Positions 25,928 through 35,305 of a stretch of DNA of 57,710 bases are shown in pieces. The notes beneath the pieces were generated by a model that saw only the letters and a program-made list of their open reading frames with translations, did no database searches and was not told where the DNA came from. The translations under genes were made by a program, and so were the position numbers. Every line of letters starts with the position of its first letter. Position 1 is the stretch's first letter. The stretch spans positions 1 to 57,710 of the forward strand of contig JAFSEP010000029.1 of the NCBI GenBank assembly GCA_017435665.1, written 5' to 3'. The DNA is from Clostridia bacterium. GTDB lineage: Bacteria; Bacillota; Clostridia; Oscillospirales; Acutalibacteraceae.

Positions 25928-25966
25928 GAGGCGTCTCCGGAAAGGAGATGCCTCTTAGTTTTTATA
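25928..25966. terminator. Terminator after the FGGY kinase
   Basis: An 11-bp stem (GAGGCGTCTCC/GGAGATGCCTC with one G-U) is followed by TTAGTTTTTAT on the plus strand. It also lies at the end of the convergent GH28 gene. Confidence 0.75.
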
Positions 25967-25973
25967 AATCATT

Positions 25974-27479
25974 TTAATTGCCGGAATTCCCGTTATTTGT
26001 ATCCGTCAGATTATCAGCAGGTCTTTTGTTTACGCTTCTGGGTGTGCACGTAAAGCTTTCTACTGTTATTCCCTCAGCATTTCTTACAAACAGACCGTAA
26101 ACGGGAAGCTCCCAATAAGGCGAAAGCTCATGAGACGTTGTATATATACTGCAAAGTCGGGTTATTTCAGGATATTCCTGCATAGCCTCGTATCCCACGC
26201 CGCCTTCTCTTATGTATATTTCTTCGTCGCTGTCTCTGTAAACGGCATCCACTTTGCTGATAAGTATATTTTTCACGTTATACTCCCTGCCCTGATGAAC
26301 AACACCGGTAACGGCTGAAGGCAGAGAAACATTTCGGGCTGCGATGTTTCTTATAGTAATGTTTTTCATCTCTCCCGGTTCAATGCCGTTTCTGTCTCCC
26401 AGCCACACAAGGAACGGCGAGGTCACTCCGTCCATTCTGATATTCTCAACAAGAATATCGCTTACACTTCCTCCGCAATCCGATTGTATGGATATGCCTG
26501 CATACCCGCCCGTTGTATTGTCATTAAAGAACTCGCAATTCCTTACGGTTACATTTCTCACATTTCTGTATACGGTTGTGCCGATTTTGAAGCAGTTAGC
26601 AAGGCTCATAGCTTTACAATCCTCAATAAGTATGTTTTCAACATCCTTATTTCCGTCGGCCTTGATGCACAGAGCATCATCACCTGTGGCGATATAGCAG
26701 TGACGTATAACTGCGTTACTGCAGCAGCTAAGGTCAAAGCCGTCGCTGTTTGCCACGTGATAGTTATTATTTATAACCACATTTTCAACAGTAATTCCGT
26801 CTCCCTGAAATATGTTGCAGGTCCAGGCTGCCGACTCATATAGCTCAATATTGTGAATATCAACGTCCTCACAGTTGCAAAGCTCAATAAGATTAACTCT
26901 GCCGCTGTTTAACTTTTCAAATCTGATTCTGTTTCTGAACTGCATTATGTAAGTTTTCAGGTGAAACTTCTCAAGAGGCAGGAGCTTTTCAGGACATTTT
27001 GCCTCCTGACAGTAGGTTGCACCGCTTCCTTCTATTCTTCCTCCGCCGCAGATAGCTATATTCTTTGCTCCGTCAGCATAGATAAAGCCTTCTCTTGTCC
27101 TGCTTGAAACAATATATTCGCCCTCTGCAAGTCTGCTTTCTGCTTTTTTATTGGTTTCATAATCAATGCATCTGAGCGTGCCTTTAACGAAAAGAGTAAC
27201 ACCGCTTCTGAGCACCACGGTTGATGAAAGAAATATCCCCTCAGGAATAACAACGGTTCCTCCTCCGTTCTGACTGACTACAGATATCGCCTCGTTTATT
27301 GCTTTGGTATTGACCCGATAATCGGCATCGGGAGCAGCACCGAAATCCGTGACGGTGACATATTCGTCAGGCAGCCTTTCCTCATAAAGATACTCACCTA
27401 AAGGTATGTTCTCAACAAAATCGCAAGCTTCACTGTTCTGCTTCACATCATAAAATTCAACAGCGCCGTTTTTGAGCAT
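25974..27479 (-). CDS. GH28-like right-handed beta-helix glycosidase
   Basis: A 501-aa cytoplasmic-looking protein (no signal peptide) with a pectate-lyase/polygalacturonase beta-helix. The N-terminal VTDFGAAPDADYRVNTKAIN is typical of this superfamily. GH28 motifs I and II are present (NSDGFD at 244-249, TGDDALCIKA at 265-274), keeping the catalytic aspartates. The motif III Gly-His-Gly is replaced by LANCFKIG (293-300) and the Arg-Ile-Lys motif by GISIQSD (328-334). It may be an exo-acting enzyme on pectin fragments or a different substrate; the specificity is uncertain. The ribosome site is AGGAGAAG, and there is a good promoter upstream. Confidence 0.75.
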   Translation of the reverse strand: MLKNGAVEFYDVKQNSEACDFVENIPLGEYLYEERLPDEYVTVTDFGAAPDADYRVNTKAINEAISVVSQNGGGTVVIPEGIFLSSTVVLRSGVTLFVKGTLRCIDYETNKKAESRLAEGEYIVSSRTREGFIYADGAKNIAICGGGRIEGSGATYCQEAKCPEKLLPLEKFHLKTYIMQFRNRIRFEKLNSGRVNLIELCNCEDVDIHNIELYESAAWTCNIFQGDGITVENVVINNNYHVANSDGFDLSCCSNAVIRHCYIATGDDALCIKADGNKDVENILIEDCKAMSLANCFKIGTTVYRNVRNVTVRNCEFFNDNTTGGYAGISIQSDCGGSVSDILVENIRMDGVTSPFLVWLGDRNGIEPGEMKNITIRNIAARNVSLPSAVTGVVHQGREYNVKNILISKVDAVYRDSDEEIYIREGGVGYEAMQEYPEITRLCSIYTTSHELSPYWELPVYGLFVRNAEGITVESFTCTPRSVNKRPADNLTDTNNGNSGN

Positions 27480-27517
27480 AACATCTTCTCCTATTATAAA
27501 TCAATCGTTTCAACTGT

Positions 27518-27546
27518 GTTATATCACAATGTAGCTTCATAGTCAA
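27518..27546 (-). promoter_or_regulatory. Promoter of the GH28-like gene
   Basis: On the minus strand TTGACT (27541-27546) and TATAAC (27518-27523) are 17 bp apart, about 38 bases ahead of the start codon. Confidence 0.6.
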
Positions 27547-27562
27547 TAGGAAACTGCCCGCA

Positions 27563-27598
27563 AAAAACGGTGGCACAAAATAAAATGCCACCGTTTTT
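27563..27598 (-). terminator. Terminator of the propeller-like gene
   Basis: A perfect 13-bp stem (AAAAACGGTGGCA/TGCCACCGTTTTT, 10-base loop) with A/T runs on both sides lies 14 bases after the stop codon of the 670-aa gene. Confidence 0.85.
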
Positions 27599-27611
27599 GC
27601 TTATATTAAGT

Positions 27612-29624
27612 TTATTTCCAGAGTAATGAAAGGTTTTCAAATATCATTGAAACCCAAGCCTTTACAAATCTTACAAGCTTTTCAATAATCAACTGTACTG
27701 TGCTTGTTGCAGGATCTGTTTCTTCTGTTACAGACGGATCTTCTTCAAGCATCCAGATCTGAGTTGAATAGAAGGGGTTAGCCGTACCAATCATAAGGCC
27801 TGCGTCCATATTGGCAAAAACTCTGAGACCGTGGTTATAGGGATCACCGAAACCGTTTGTTGTGATTGTCTTGAAGTTTACGCCGTCCTCACTTACATAA
27901 AGGTCAAAACCTCTGTCTGCGGTAACGGTATATTTTGAGCATTCAAGAATACCCTTGACTATATCAACAACCTTATTGATTGCACCTGAAATATCCGTAC
28001 CCTTGAACTTTTCAACAATAGCCTTGATATCAAGACCTGCAAACATCTTTGCGAGTTCTTCAATACTGAAGTTCTCGAAGAGATCCTTTGCATCTTCTGT
28101 TTCTGAATCCTTGTTTGTAGTCATATCAAGAAGTGTCTTAACAAAGCCTAAAAGCTTCTGCCAGTCAGCAAGTGACATCGTAACAACATCACCGTTTGTA
28201 AGCTGTGCCACGGGTTCAAGGAGACTGCTTGTATCAAATGTACCTACATAGAGCTTGCCGTTGTATGAAGTCATTCTCCACATATACTGATTTTCGTGTC
28301 TGCCGAAGCCTGAACCGATGCCTGAGATGCCGCCATCAGGGAACATTGATGTTGCATCGCCGACAACAAGCTCCATATTTTCGTTCTTGTCCATTCTGTA
28401 AAGACCAACAGACTGTTCAAGGTTTCTGTTCATAAACTCGAAATCTGACTTGAAGAGAATACCTTCAAGAGCGAGCTGTTCATCGTTGTATTCACCGATG
28501 TAGAGGTAATCGCCGTAAACCTGAAGAACGCCGGCGCCTGCTCTTGTTCTTTCGGGGTCAATACCGAATGTATACTTTGCACCGTCTTTTTCCTGATCGC
28601 CTGCAATAGCTGTCCATGTCCATGTTCCGTCCTCGTTTTCGTCACCACGTACAAGAGCGAAAGACTGCATACTGTATTTATCAGGCTTGTTTTCGGGAGT
28701 ACCTGTGCAGAGTGAAACATAAACGCTTCCGTTAAACTCAACCATTTCCCAGATTGAACCGCCGTAGATGCTGTCTGTATAGTGGTATGCGGGATAGTTG
28801 AAGAGGTCTTCCTGATTTGCAATTTCAGTAAATGCTTCCTGACCGTCCCAGGGATGATCTGAAATAAGAATCTGGGGACCGTCAAGGGTTACTGCACTGA
28901 GTATAAGCTTATCCTCAAAAACGCAAAGACCACGGATTGTTGAAGAAATATTTGCCTTGTGTGCAAGATATGCATCCTGAGCGCTGATACCTGCATAAAC
29001 TATCTTGCATTCATCTGTTGCGGGATCAACCTGAACAATCTTTGCAAGTCCTGAAACTGAACCGCAGAAGTAAAGCTTGCCCTTGTATTCGCAAACATTA
29101 CGGAAAAGAACATTGATACCGTCAATTGACTTACCCATAAGCTGAGTTACTTCGTTTGTGTGCACATTTACCTTAACAAGAACACCGCCTGCGTTATAAC
29201 CGTCAACCTCACCTGTGAAGAAGTCACCGTTGAACATAACGTCGAGGGTTGCCTGCATTTCTGCCTTGTCGAAGTCATTGCCGAGAACACTGTCCATAAA
29301 GTCGAGGGTCTGTCCCATTGCATTGTAGCAGGTTGCAACATACACATAGTCACCCACACCGATAGCTGACCATGAATAGTTCTGACCTCTTGCACCCTGA
29401 CCCTTGTCCACAGCTGCTGTCACACCGTTGCCTACATAGTCAACAATACCGTCAACCTCACCAAGACCTTTGTCGGGATGCGAAATTTTTGTTGCAGTAT
29501 ATTTTCCTGATGCTGAAGAATATGTAATCGCACCGTTGAAAGCTACTGCACCGATAGCAAGATTAAACAGCATTACTGCTGCCATAATCAGGCTGAGGAG
29601 TGCTTTTGTTTTTCTGCTTTTCAT
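27612..29624 (-). CDS. Secreted beta-propeller-like protein of unknown function
   Basis: A 670-aa exported protein with a Sec signal peptide (residues 1-29, AVA cleavage region). I do not recognise the family. Repeated short strands of the form 'G.LY...' occur about every 50-70 residues (YKGKLYFCGS, FEDKLILSAV, FNGSVYVSLC, YGDYLYIGEY, YNGKLYVGTF), suggesting a beta-propeller of six or more blades. A helical region rich in K and D (about 500-570) interrupts the last part. The C-terminus is a hydrophobic/amphipathic stretch (VRFVKAWVSMIFENLSLLWK) like the ends of the giant proteins further right. The ribosome site AGGTGG lies 7 bases before the ATG. Single-gene unit. Confidence 0.6.
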   Translation of the reverse strand: MKSRKTKALLSLIMAAVMLFNLAIGAVAFNGAITYSSASGKYTATKISHPDKGLGEVDGIVDYVGNGVTAAVDKGQGARGQNYSWSAIGVGDYVYVATCYNAMGQTLDFMDSVLGNDFDKAEMQATLDVMFNGDFFTGEVDGYNAGGVLVKVNVHTNEVTQLMGKSIDGINVLFRNVCEYKGKLYFCGSVSGLAKIVQVDPATDECKIVYAGISAQDAYLAHKANISSTIRGLCVFEDKLILSAVTLDGPQILISDHPWDGQEAFTEIANQEDLFNYPAYHYTDSIYGGSIWEMVEFNGSVYVSLCTGTPENKPDKYSMQSFALVRGDENEDGTWTWTAIAGDQEKDGAKYTFGIDPERTRAGAGVLQVYGDYLYIGEYNDEQLALEGILFKSDFEFMNRNLEQSVGLYRMDKNENMELVVGDATSMFPDGGISGIGSGFGRHENQYMWRMTSYNGKLYVGTFDTSSLLEPVAQLTNGDVVTMSLADWQKLLGFVKTLLDMTTNKDSETEDAKDLFENFSIEELAKMFAGLDIKAIVEKFKGTDISGAINKVVDIVKGILECSKYTVTADRGFDLYVSEDGVNFKTITTNGFGDPYNHGLRVFANMDAGLMIGTANPFYSTQIWMLEEDPSVTEETDPATSTVQLIIEKLVRFVKAWVSMIFENLSLLWK

Positions 29625-29860
29625 AAAAATCCACCTTATTATTTTATTTCCGTTGATTTTAAAACATCAAACGGATTATCCGTTATATTTTATAATGTAA
29701 ATATTAAACACCTGATACCATATTCTAAAATCTTTATTAAACTTTTTAATTCTTTTTAAAAGTTTTTCGTCTATATACATTAAAAACGTATTTTTTGCTA
29801 CATTAACCTCATATATGTTTATTATCCAAGTGCTTTATAAAAATTCAGTATATAAACAAG

Positions 29861-29896
29861 AGCATACCGGAACCGCATAAGCAATTCCGGTATGCT
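29861..29896 (-). terminator. Terminator of the LRR membrane-protein gene
   Basis: A perfect 12-bp stem (AGCATACCGGAA/TTCCGGTATGCT, 12-base loop) lies 18 bases after the stop codon; the T tail (CTTGTTTATA) is interrupted. The remaining gap (29625-29860) is AT-rich with no gene seen. Confidence 0.65.
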
Positions 29897-29914
29897 TTAC
29901 TGTATTATTTATCC

Positions 29915-31996
29915 TTATTCTCTTTCTGCACCGTAATTGACCACGGCAGTTTCATTCGTTTCATTTCTGAATTCAGGGGCCCAATGATCACCGGGTTTGA
30001 TCTTCTTGAAGTCTGCTTCCGAAAGAGCTACATTGACCTGAGTGAGGCCTGCCTTGTTGCCGCTTTCATCGATATGTGCATTATAGCAGAAGCTATATCC
30101 ACCAAGCTTCTTGACTGAAGACGGGATATAAAGATAGCTCAGTGACGATGCATAATTGAAGCCGTCTGTTCCGATGCGCTCAATGCCTTCGGGAAGTGAC
30201 TTGTAGATTTCACCGAGGTCTGCAATCATGCTTTCGTCAGTTGTCATAATCTCCTTATCTGCCTTATAAGAATAAATATTTTTAAGCTCAAAGGCTCTGA
30301 GAAATGCAAGATCGCCGATTTCCTTGAGACCTTCAGGCAGATAGAGTGTAACAATATCACTGTAAGCAAAGGCTGAACGGGCAATCCTTGTTGTCATTGA
30401 AGGAACAACATATGTGTCACCCTTGTCATATGCAGCAGGATAGTGAAGGAGAACTGACTTATCCTTTGTATAGAGAACACCGTCAATATCACAGTAGTTT
30501 TCGTTGGCTTCATCAACGATAATATTTTTCAGGGCGCGAAGGCTGAAGAATTCCTTACCCTCAAGATCTTTGACGTCCTTGCCGATATATACTGTTTCCG
30601 TGTAAATGTCCCACTTGAAAGGATAGTCGCCGATAGAGGTTATAGCCTTACCGTCAGCACTTTCAATTCTAAGCTCATTTGACTTGTTTACATTGATGTA
30701 CGCTGAAAGCTCAAGGCTTCCGTCTTCCTTTTCAGAGAAGGTAAATTCCTCATCATATCTCTTTTCCGCATTATAAACCAACTCAACCTTTTTATTGAAA
30801 AGTCCGCTGTCATATGTGGGGATCCACTGGTCGCCTGTTTCAACATTGCTGAACTCTTCTTCGCTTGCGGCAATATATATCTTTTCATTGCCGTCAAAAT
30901 GATCTCCGTTCTTATAAACGGTGTCCCAGAAAGCGTGGTGTCCGATATATTTCACGGATGCAGGTATGCGAAGGAAGTTTGATGATCTGTCATAGCTCAT
31001 AGCATCGGAGCCGATATATTCAAGTCCGTCAGGAAGTGAACGGTAAACGCCACTCAGCTTGTCAATGGCGGTAAAATCGGTAACATCTCCTGCTGTGCTT
31101 GACTCATATGAATAAATGTCAGCAAGATTCCAACACTTGAAAATTGCCATCGTCTCAATTGTTTTAAGCCCTTCCGGCATATAAAGTGCCGCAATTGTTC
31201 CCTCTGAGAAGCAGAGCTTACCGATTTTTTCAACAGTTGCAGGAAGCACATATGTAAGCACATCTGCCTTGTAGGCTGTGTAAAAATCAATATTGTCGGG
31301 CCAGATGCCGTCGTTGCCGTCATTGTCGGGCCAGATTACGTCGTTATACCCGTGCTTTTCACGAAGATATGCAGAATAGTTCATAGGATAGCAGATAATC
31401 TCTGTCTTATCCTTGTTATAAAGAACGCCTTCTATATCGCAGAAATATTCGTTTTCCTCATCAACAATAATCTGTCTCAAGGCACGGCAGGTATAAAATG
31501 CTTTGCCGTCAATTTCCTTAACATCCTTGCCGATATAGATTGTCTGCACAACCTCATCACAGTTAAAGCAGTATTCTGCAATAGATGTAACGGGCTTAGT
31601 TTCATCCTTCTTGAGGGTGAAGTTCTTTTCGGGGTCAGAAACATCATTGTTTGTAATGAGTTCTGTTGCATAGTCAATTTTAAGCTCTTTGATGTAACCT
31701 GTATTGTTGAACTTAGTAAATTCGTAGCCGATTTCATTCTGGTTAAATTCAAAAGGCGCACGGCTTACAACTCTTACGCTGAAATACATTGAAAGGAAAA
31801 CAGCGATAAGAATAAGCACGGTAAAAACCACCTTTTTGAGCATAAAATTCTCAAAGGGTTTATTAATATGCGGTGGGGCAAGACCCTCTATCTGATAGGT
31901 CCAGATTTCGTCATCGGGAACATCAATGACTACATCAACGGGAGCTGTCATGCCTTTATACTGTTTTTGCTCTTTTTGCTTTTTTTCTTTTTTCAT
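29915..31996 (-). CDS. BspA-type leucine-rich-repeat membrane protein
   Basis: A 693-aa protein with a 55-residue lysine-rich cytoplasmic N-terminus, one membrane segment (VVFTVLILIAVFLSMYFSV, about 56-74) and an outward region of LRR_5 (BspA-like) repeats, for example VLPATVEKIGKLCFSEGTIA and YLPEGLKEIGDLAFLRAFEL. The extracellular part is an internal duplication: GKDVKEIDGKAFYTCRALRQ and GKDVKDLEGKEFFSLRALKN start equivalent halves of about 280 residues. BspA LRRs often bind host or other proteins; no ligand can be named. It lies 12 bases after the transporter-like gene, so the two form an operon. Confidence 0.8.
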   Translation of the reverse strand: MKKEKKQKEQKQYKGMTAPVDVVIDVPDDEIWTYQIEGLAPPHINKPFENFMLKKVVFTVLILIAVFLSMYFSVRVVSRAPFEFNQNEIGYEFTKFNNTGYIKELKIDYATELITNNDVSDPEKNFTLKKDETKPVTSIAEYCFNCDEVVQTIYIGKDVKEIDGKAFYTCRALRQIIVDEENEYFCDIEGVLYNKDKTEIICYPMNYSAYLREKHGYNDVIWPDNDGNDGIWPDNIDFYTAYKADVLTYVLPATVEKIGKLCFSEGTIAALYMPEGLKTIETMAIFKCWNLADIYSYESSTAGDVTDFTAIDKLSGVYRSLPDGLEYIGSDAMSYDRSSNFLRIPASVKYIGHHAFWDTVYKNGDHFDGNEKIYIAASEEEFSNVETGDQWIPTYDSGLFNKKVELVYNAEKRYDEEFTFSEKEDGSLELSAYINVNKSNELRIESADGKAITSIGDYPFKWDIYTETVYIGKDVKDLEGKEFFSLRALKNIIVDEANENYCDIDGVLYTKDKSVLLHYPAAYDKGDTYVVPSMTTRIARSAFAYSDIVTLYLPEGLKEIGDLAFLRAFELKNIYSYKADKEIMTTDESMIADLGEIYKSLPEGIERIGTDGFNYASSLSYLYIPSSVKKLGGYSFCYNAHIDESGNKAGLTQVNVALSEADFKKIKPGDHWAPEFRNETNETAVVNYGAERE

Positions 31997-32008
31997 GTCG
32001 CTCCTCCT

Positions 32009-33784
32009 TTATCCTACAAATCCGCCACTGACGGTTTCACCCTGTTCCTTGGCAATTTTTTCGGTTACCTCAGCACGGCGCTGAAGCACCTGCATAACCT
32101 TGCTCTGCTTTTCGTTATCGTAATCCCAGAAAATATAAGGAATGGTCATAAGAAGATAACCTATAATATCAATAATCAGGGGAATAGCGATAATCTTAAC
32201 ACGGGATTCATCAAGATAGAGAACATCCCAGTTACTGTTAAAGCCGAACTTGAGAAGGAAAATAGGAATAATAAGGCCGATAAATGAGGTTATGGGGCCT
32301 GTGAACCAACCGAAAATACCTGCAAAGCTTTCAAGTCTTTCGCCTGAAAGATACATCTGATAATCGCCGATACGGGTATTCATATCGTGACCTGCAGTTG
32401 TGGGGATTGTCTTTGTCATTTCCATAAGGAACATAACAATGATACAGATTGTACCGCACAGCATCAGGTTTTCACCGCAGAATATGAAGGCAAGAACAAT
32501 AAGTCCGTTACCGAGAGCTCTTGTAAGCTGGTAGAAAATCATAATCTGCTTATAGTCAAATCTCTTGAGGAAATAAGGGGCACACAAATCGGGCGGCGTT
32601 CCTGCGAAGGATATCAGGTTAATAATAATCGCATAGGGAAGACCTGCCAGACGGAAGGTATAAAGGTAAAGTATTGTAGTAATCGCAAGCATACCGTTAC
32701 CCAGAGCATCAATGAGACCAACAACGGTATTGATAAGAAGATACTTGTTTCTCAGAACACCGAATATACCGTCCCAGAAGCGTATCTGCACCTTCTTTTC
32801 AAGAGGCGGCTGTGGAATTCTTTCCTGGAACTTACCTGCAAAAACGAGGGTCAGTAACGCAGGAACAATGAAGCATATGGGATATACCCAACGGTAAAGG
32901 TTAATGTCAGCCCATTCATATTCAAGAGAGTCAACAACAATGGGGATGATAATTGAAATGATGGTGTGAATGAAGTGAGAGAGCTTAACAGGATATGTTC
33001 TTACAAGAAGTCTTTCTCTCATATCGGGGCTTATGGTCTTTGAGCAGGTTTCAAGACTGTTTCCGAAGCCGAAAATGCTGAAGCAGGCAAACAGAAGGTT
33101 TGCAACCCATACTCTTGTGACCATATCGGGAATATTGTAAAGAGGAAGCCAGCCAACAAGTATAACCATAATACACTTGGGGATCGTATCACAGTAAAGG
33201 GAATACTTGTATCTGCCGAATTTCGGAATAAGCTTCTTCCTCCAGAAGATGTTTCTTGCGCCTGCCCAACCGTTCCAAAGAATATGCGTACCAAGTATCT
33301 TCAGCGCCGAAGAAGCGTTGATACCGATACTCTCCATATTGTTCAGATATGCAATAAACGAGTTGGTAGAGGTTGAAAGAAACGGAAAATTGCAGAATGT
33401 CATCACAAGACCTATACCAATCAGTGAAACATACAGCGTATATAACGCCTTTTCCGTTTTCTTAGGTAAAAATCCGAGATTATCGTTGATAATCCAGCCT
33501 ATAAGAGTCCATATGTAATTCAACGGCATATTAATTATGCCTATGATCGAGAACGTAAGATAGGGCAGCTTGTAATGGTGCATAAACAGGTAACAAGATG
33601 CCCAGAAGCCTATATTCTCAAGTATTTTTACACCCACGTAGTTACTTCCTACGCCTAAGAAGATGCTTCCGTATTCCTTATAGGGAACATAGTTGCCCTC
33701 TCTCGGGGTGTTCCAATGGGTTTTGATTTCAGTAAAGAGTGACTTCACCTTTCCGGGTGAGCCTCCGTTCTTTTCTTCACTCAT
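32009..33784 (-). CDS. Polytopic MFS/GPH-like transporter
   Basis: A 591-aa membrane protein with about 12 hydrophobic segments, arranged like glycoside-pentoside-hexuronide (GPH) or other MFS symporters. Inter-helix loops such as TISPDMRERLLVRTYP and GIFGVLRNKYLLINTVVGL resemble GPH-type proteins. The substrate cannot be assigned. The ORF begins earlier, but the ATG at 33784 (MSEEKNGG) has AGGAGG 10 bases upstream; the ATG at 33793 lies almost on the ribosome site. It is longer than usual MFS proteins, with extra loops of 20-40 residues. It is co-transcribed with the LRR protein, an unusual pairing, and the promoter carries palindromes. Confidence 0.7.
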   Translation of the reverse strand: MSEEKNGGSPGKVKSLFTEIKTHWNTPREGNYVPYKEYGSIFLGVGSNYVGVKILENIGFWASCYLFMHHYKLPYLTFSIIGIINMPLNYIWTLIGWIINDNLGFLPKKTEKALYTLYVSLIGIGLVMTFCNFPFLSTSTNSFIAYLNNMESIGINASSALKILGTHILWNGWAGARNIFWRKKLIPKFGRYKYSLYCDTIPKCIMVILVGWLPLYNIPDMVTRVWVANLLFACFSIFGFGNSLETCSKTISPDMRERLLVRTYPVKLSHFIHTIISIIIPIVVDSLEYEWADINLYRWVYPICFIVPALLTLVFAGKFQERIPQPPLEKKVQIRFWDGIFGVLRNKYLLINTVVGLIDALGNGMLAITTILYLYTFRLAGLPYAIIINLISFAGTPPDLCAPYFLKRFDYKQIMIFYQLTRALGNGLIVLAFIFCGENLMLCGTICIIVMFLMEMTKTIPTTAGHDMNTRIGDYQMYLSGERLESFAGIFGWFTGPITSFIGLIIPIFLLKFGFNSNWDVLYLDESRVKIIAIPLIIDIIGYLLMTIPYIFWDYDNEKQSKVMQVLQRRAEVTEKIAKEQGETVSGGFVG

Positions 33785-33819
33785 CCACGCCATTCCTCCT
33801 TTGTAATTTAATAACATAC

Positions 33820-33848
33820 ATTTTATCAAATTTGTTTGATTAAATCAA
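33820..33848 (-). promoter_or_regulatory. Promoter of the transporter-LRR operon with overlapping palindromes
   Basis: On the minus strand TTGATT (33843-33848) and TAAAAT (33820-33825) are 17 bp apart. A perfect palindrome TTGATT-A-AATCAA (33836-33848) covers the -35, and ATCAAA-TTTG-TTTGAT (33825-33840) covers the spacer and the edge of the -10. A further TTTGATTAA follows at 33855. This is the layout of a repressor operator; the regulator is unknown. Confidence 0.5.
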
Positions 33849-33963
33849 CCTGTATTTGATTAATTTTGTAAAAAACGACCAATAATTATAAACAGTTTCT
33901 ATACAAAATCTTATCGGGTTGAAACTAAAAAGATTAAAACTAAGCAGAAACGGAAATGTGTCT

Positions 33964-35259
33964 ATGAAATCTGTATGGGAAGCAAATGCAAAATTATCCT
34001 CTTTCCCTGAGCTCAGCTCTGACTGCAAAACTCAGGTGCTTATAATCGGCGGAGGCATTACGGGAATACTCACAGCCTGCTGTCTGAAAGAAAAGGGCGT
34101 CGACTGTATACTTGTTGAAAAAGACAGAATTTGCGGCGGCGTTACAAAAAACACCACAGCAAAAATCACTTTTCAGCACGGACTGATTTACCGCAAGCTC
34201 CTTGATAAAAAAGGAAAAGATGCCACTCAGGGTTATCTTTTTTCAAACAGGCTCGCCTTCGAAAAGCTGTGCAAGCTTTGCAAAGGCATTGATTGCGATT
34301 TTCAGATAAAGGATAATTATATATACTCTGTTTATAACCGAGACGTACTTGAAAAGGAAATGTCTGCTCTTGAAGAAATCGGATATAATCCCCTCCTTGT
34401 TTCAGACCTTCCCCTTCCATTTGCCAATGTGGGGGCCGTTTGTTTTCCCCGTCAGGCTCAGTTCAATCCTCTGAAACTGCTTTCAGCACTTTCTGCCGAC
34501 CTGAGAATTTACGAAAACACCTTTGTCAAAGATATAAAAGGAAGAACTGCATTCACAGACAAATTCAGAATTGAAGCAGATAAAATAATCGTTGCCACTC
34601 ATTTCCCCTTCACGGATAAGCACGGAAGCTATTTTATGAAGTTATATCAGAGTCGCTCATATGTTATTGCTCTTGAGAACGCTCCTGATATCAACGGAAT
34701 GTATCTTGATGAAAACGATAACGGTTTATCCTTCAGGAATTACAAAGATATGCTGCTTATCGGTGGTGGCGACCATCGCACAGGTAAGGGCGGCGGCGAT
34801 TGGGCAGAGCTGAGAAGCTTTGCAGCTATGCACTATCCCGAAGCAAAAGAAAAATTCCGTTGGGCTACTCAGGATTGTATGAGCCTTGACGGTATCCCGT
34901 ATATAGGCAATTATTCCCTGTTCACCCCCGACGTATATGTTGCTACCGGCTTTAACAAGTGGGGAATGACCGGAGCAATGCTGTCAGCCATGCTCCTTAC
35001 AGACGCAGTTACAGATAAGAAAAACGATTTTGCTCATATATACAGTCCCTCCCGAAATATGCTGAAGCCTCAGCTTTTCGTCAACGGCCTTGAAACGGTA
35101 TCGAACCTTGTCGGATTCCCTGAAAAGCGCTGTACACATCTGGGCTGTGCTCTCAAATGGAATAAGGCTGAGCATACCTGGGACTGCCCCTGCCACGGCT
35201 CAAGGTTTGACGAAAACGGTAAAGTGCTTGACAATCCCGCTGAACGCAATCTTGATTAA
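33964..35259 (+). CDS. FAD-dependent oxidoreductase with C-terminal Rieske [2Fe-2S] domain
   Basis: A protein of about 431 aa. The FAD-binding DAO fold begins with QVLIIGGGITGILTACCL (about residues 22-39), and the second FAD contact is GIPYIGNYSLFTPDVYVATGFNKWGMTGAM. The C-terminal Rieske motif is complete: CTHLGC then CPCHGSRF (two Cys-His pairs as 2Fe-2S ligands). The architecture matches YhfW-type oxidoreductases of Bacillus; the electron donor and substrate are unknown. The frame opens with a TTG at 33919, but the ATG at 33964 gives the usual family start, though its ribosome site is weak. Single gene, divergent from the transporter operon. Confidence 0.85.
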   Translation: MKSVWEANAKLSSFPELSSDCKTQVLIIGGGITGILTACCLKEKGVDCILVEKDRICGGVTKNTTAKITFQHGLIYRKLLDKKGKDATQGYLFSNRLAFEKLCKLCKGIDCDFQIKDNYIYSVYNRDVLEKEMSALEEIGYNPLLVSDLPLPFANVGAVCFPRQAQFNPLKLLSALSADLRIYENTFVKDIKGRTAFTDKFRIEADKIIVATHFPFTDKHGSYFMKLYQSRSYVIALENAPDINGMYLDENDNGLSFRNYKDMLLIGGGDHRTGKGGGDWAELRSFAAMHYPEAKEKFRWATQDCMSLDGIPYIGNYSLFTPDVYVATGFNKWGMTGAMLSAMLLTDAVTDKKNDFAHIYSPSRNMLKPQLFVNGLETVSNLVGFPEKRCTHLGCALKWNKAEHTWDCPCHGSRFDENGKVLDNPAERNLD

Positions 35260-35269
35260 CGCAGACAAA

Positions 35270-35300
35270 AAACGCATCAGAACAATGTTCCGATGCGTTT
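35270..35300. terminator. Bidirectional terminator between convergent genes
   Basis: A 9-bp stem (AAACGCATC/GATGCGTTT) with an inner GAAC/GTTC pairing and A/T runs on each side serves both the Rieske gene and the YfcE gene. Confidence 0.75.
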
Positions 35301-35305
35301 CACTT

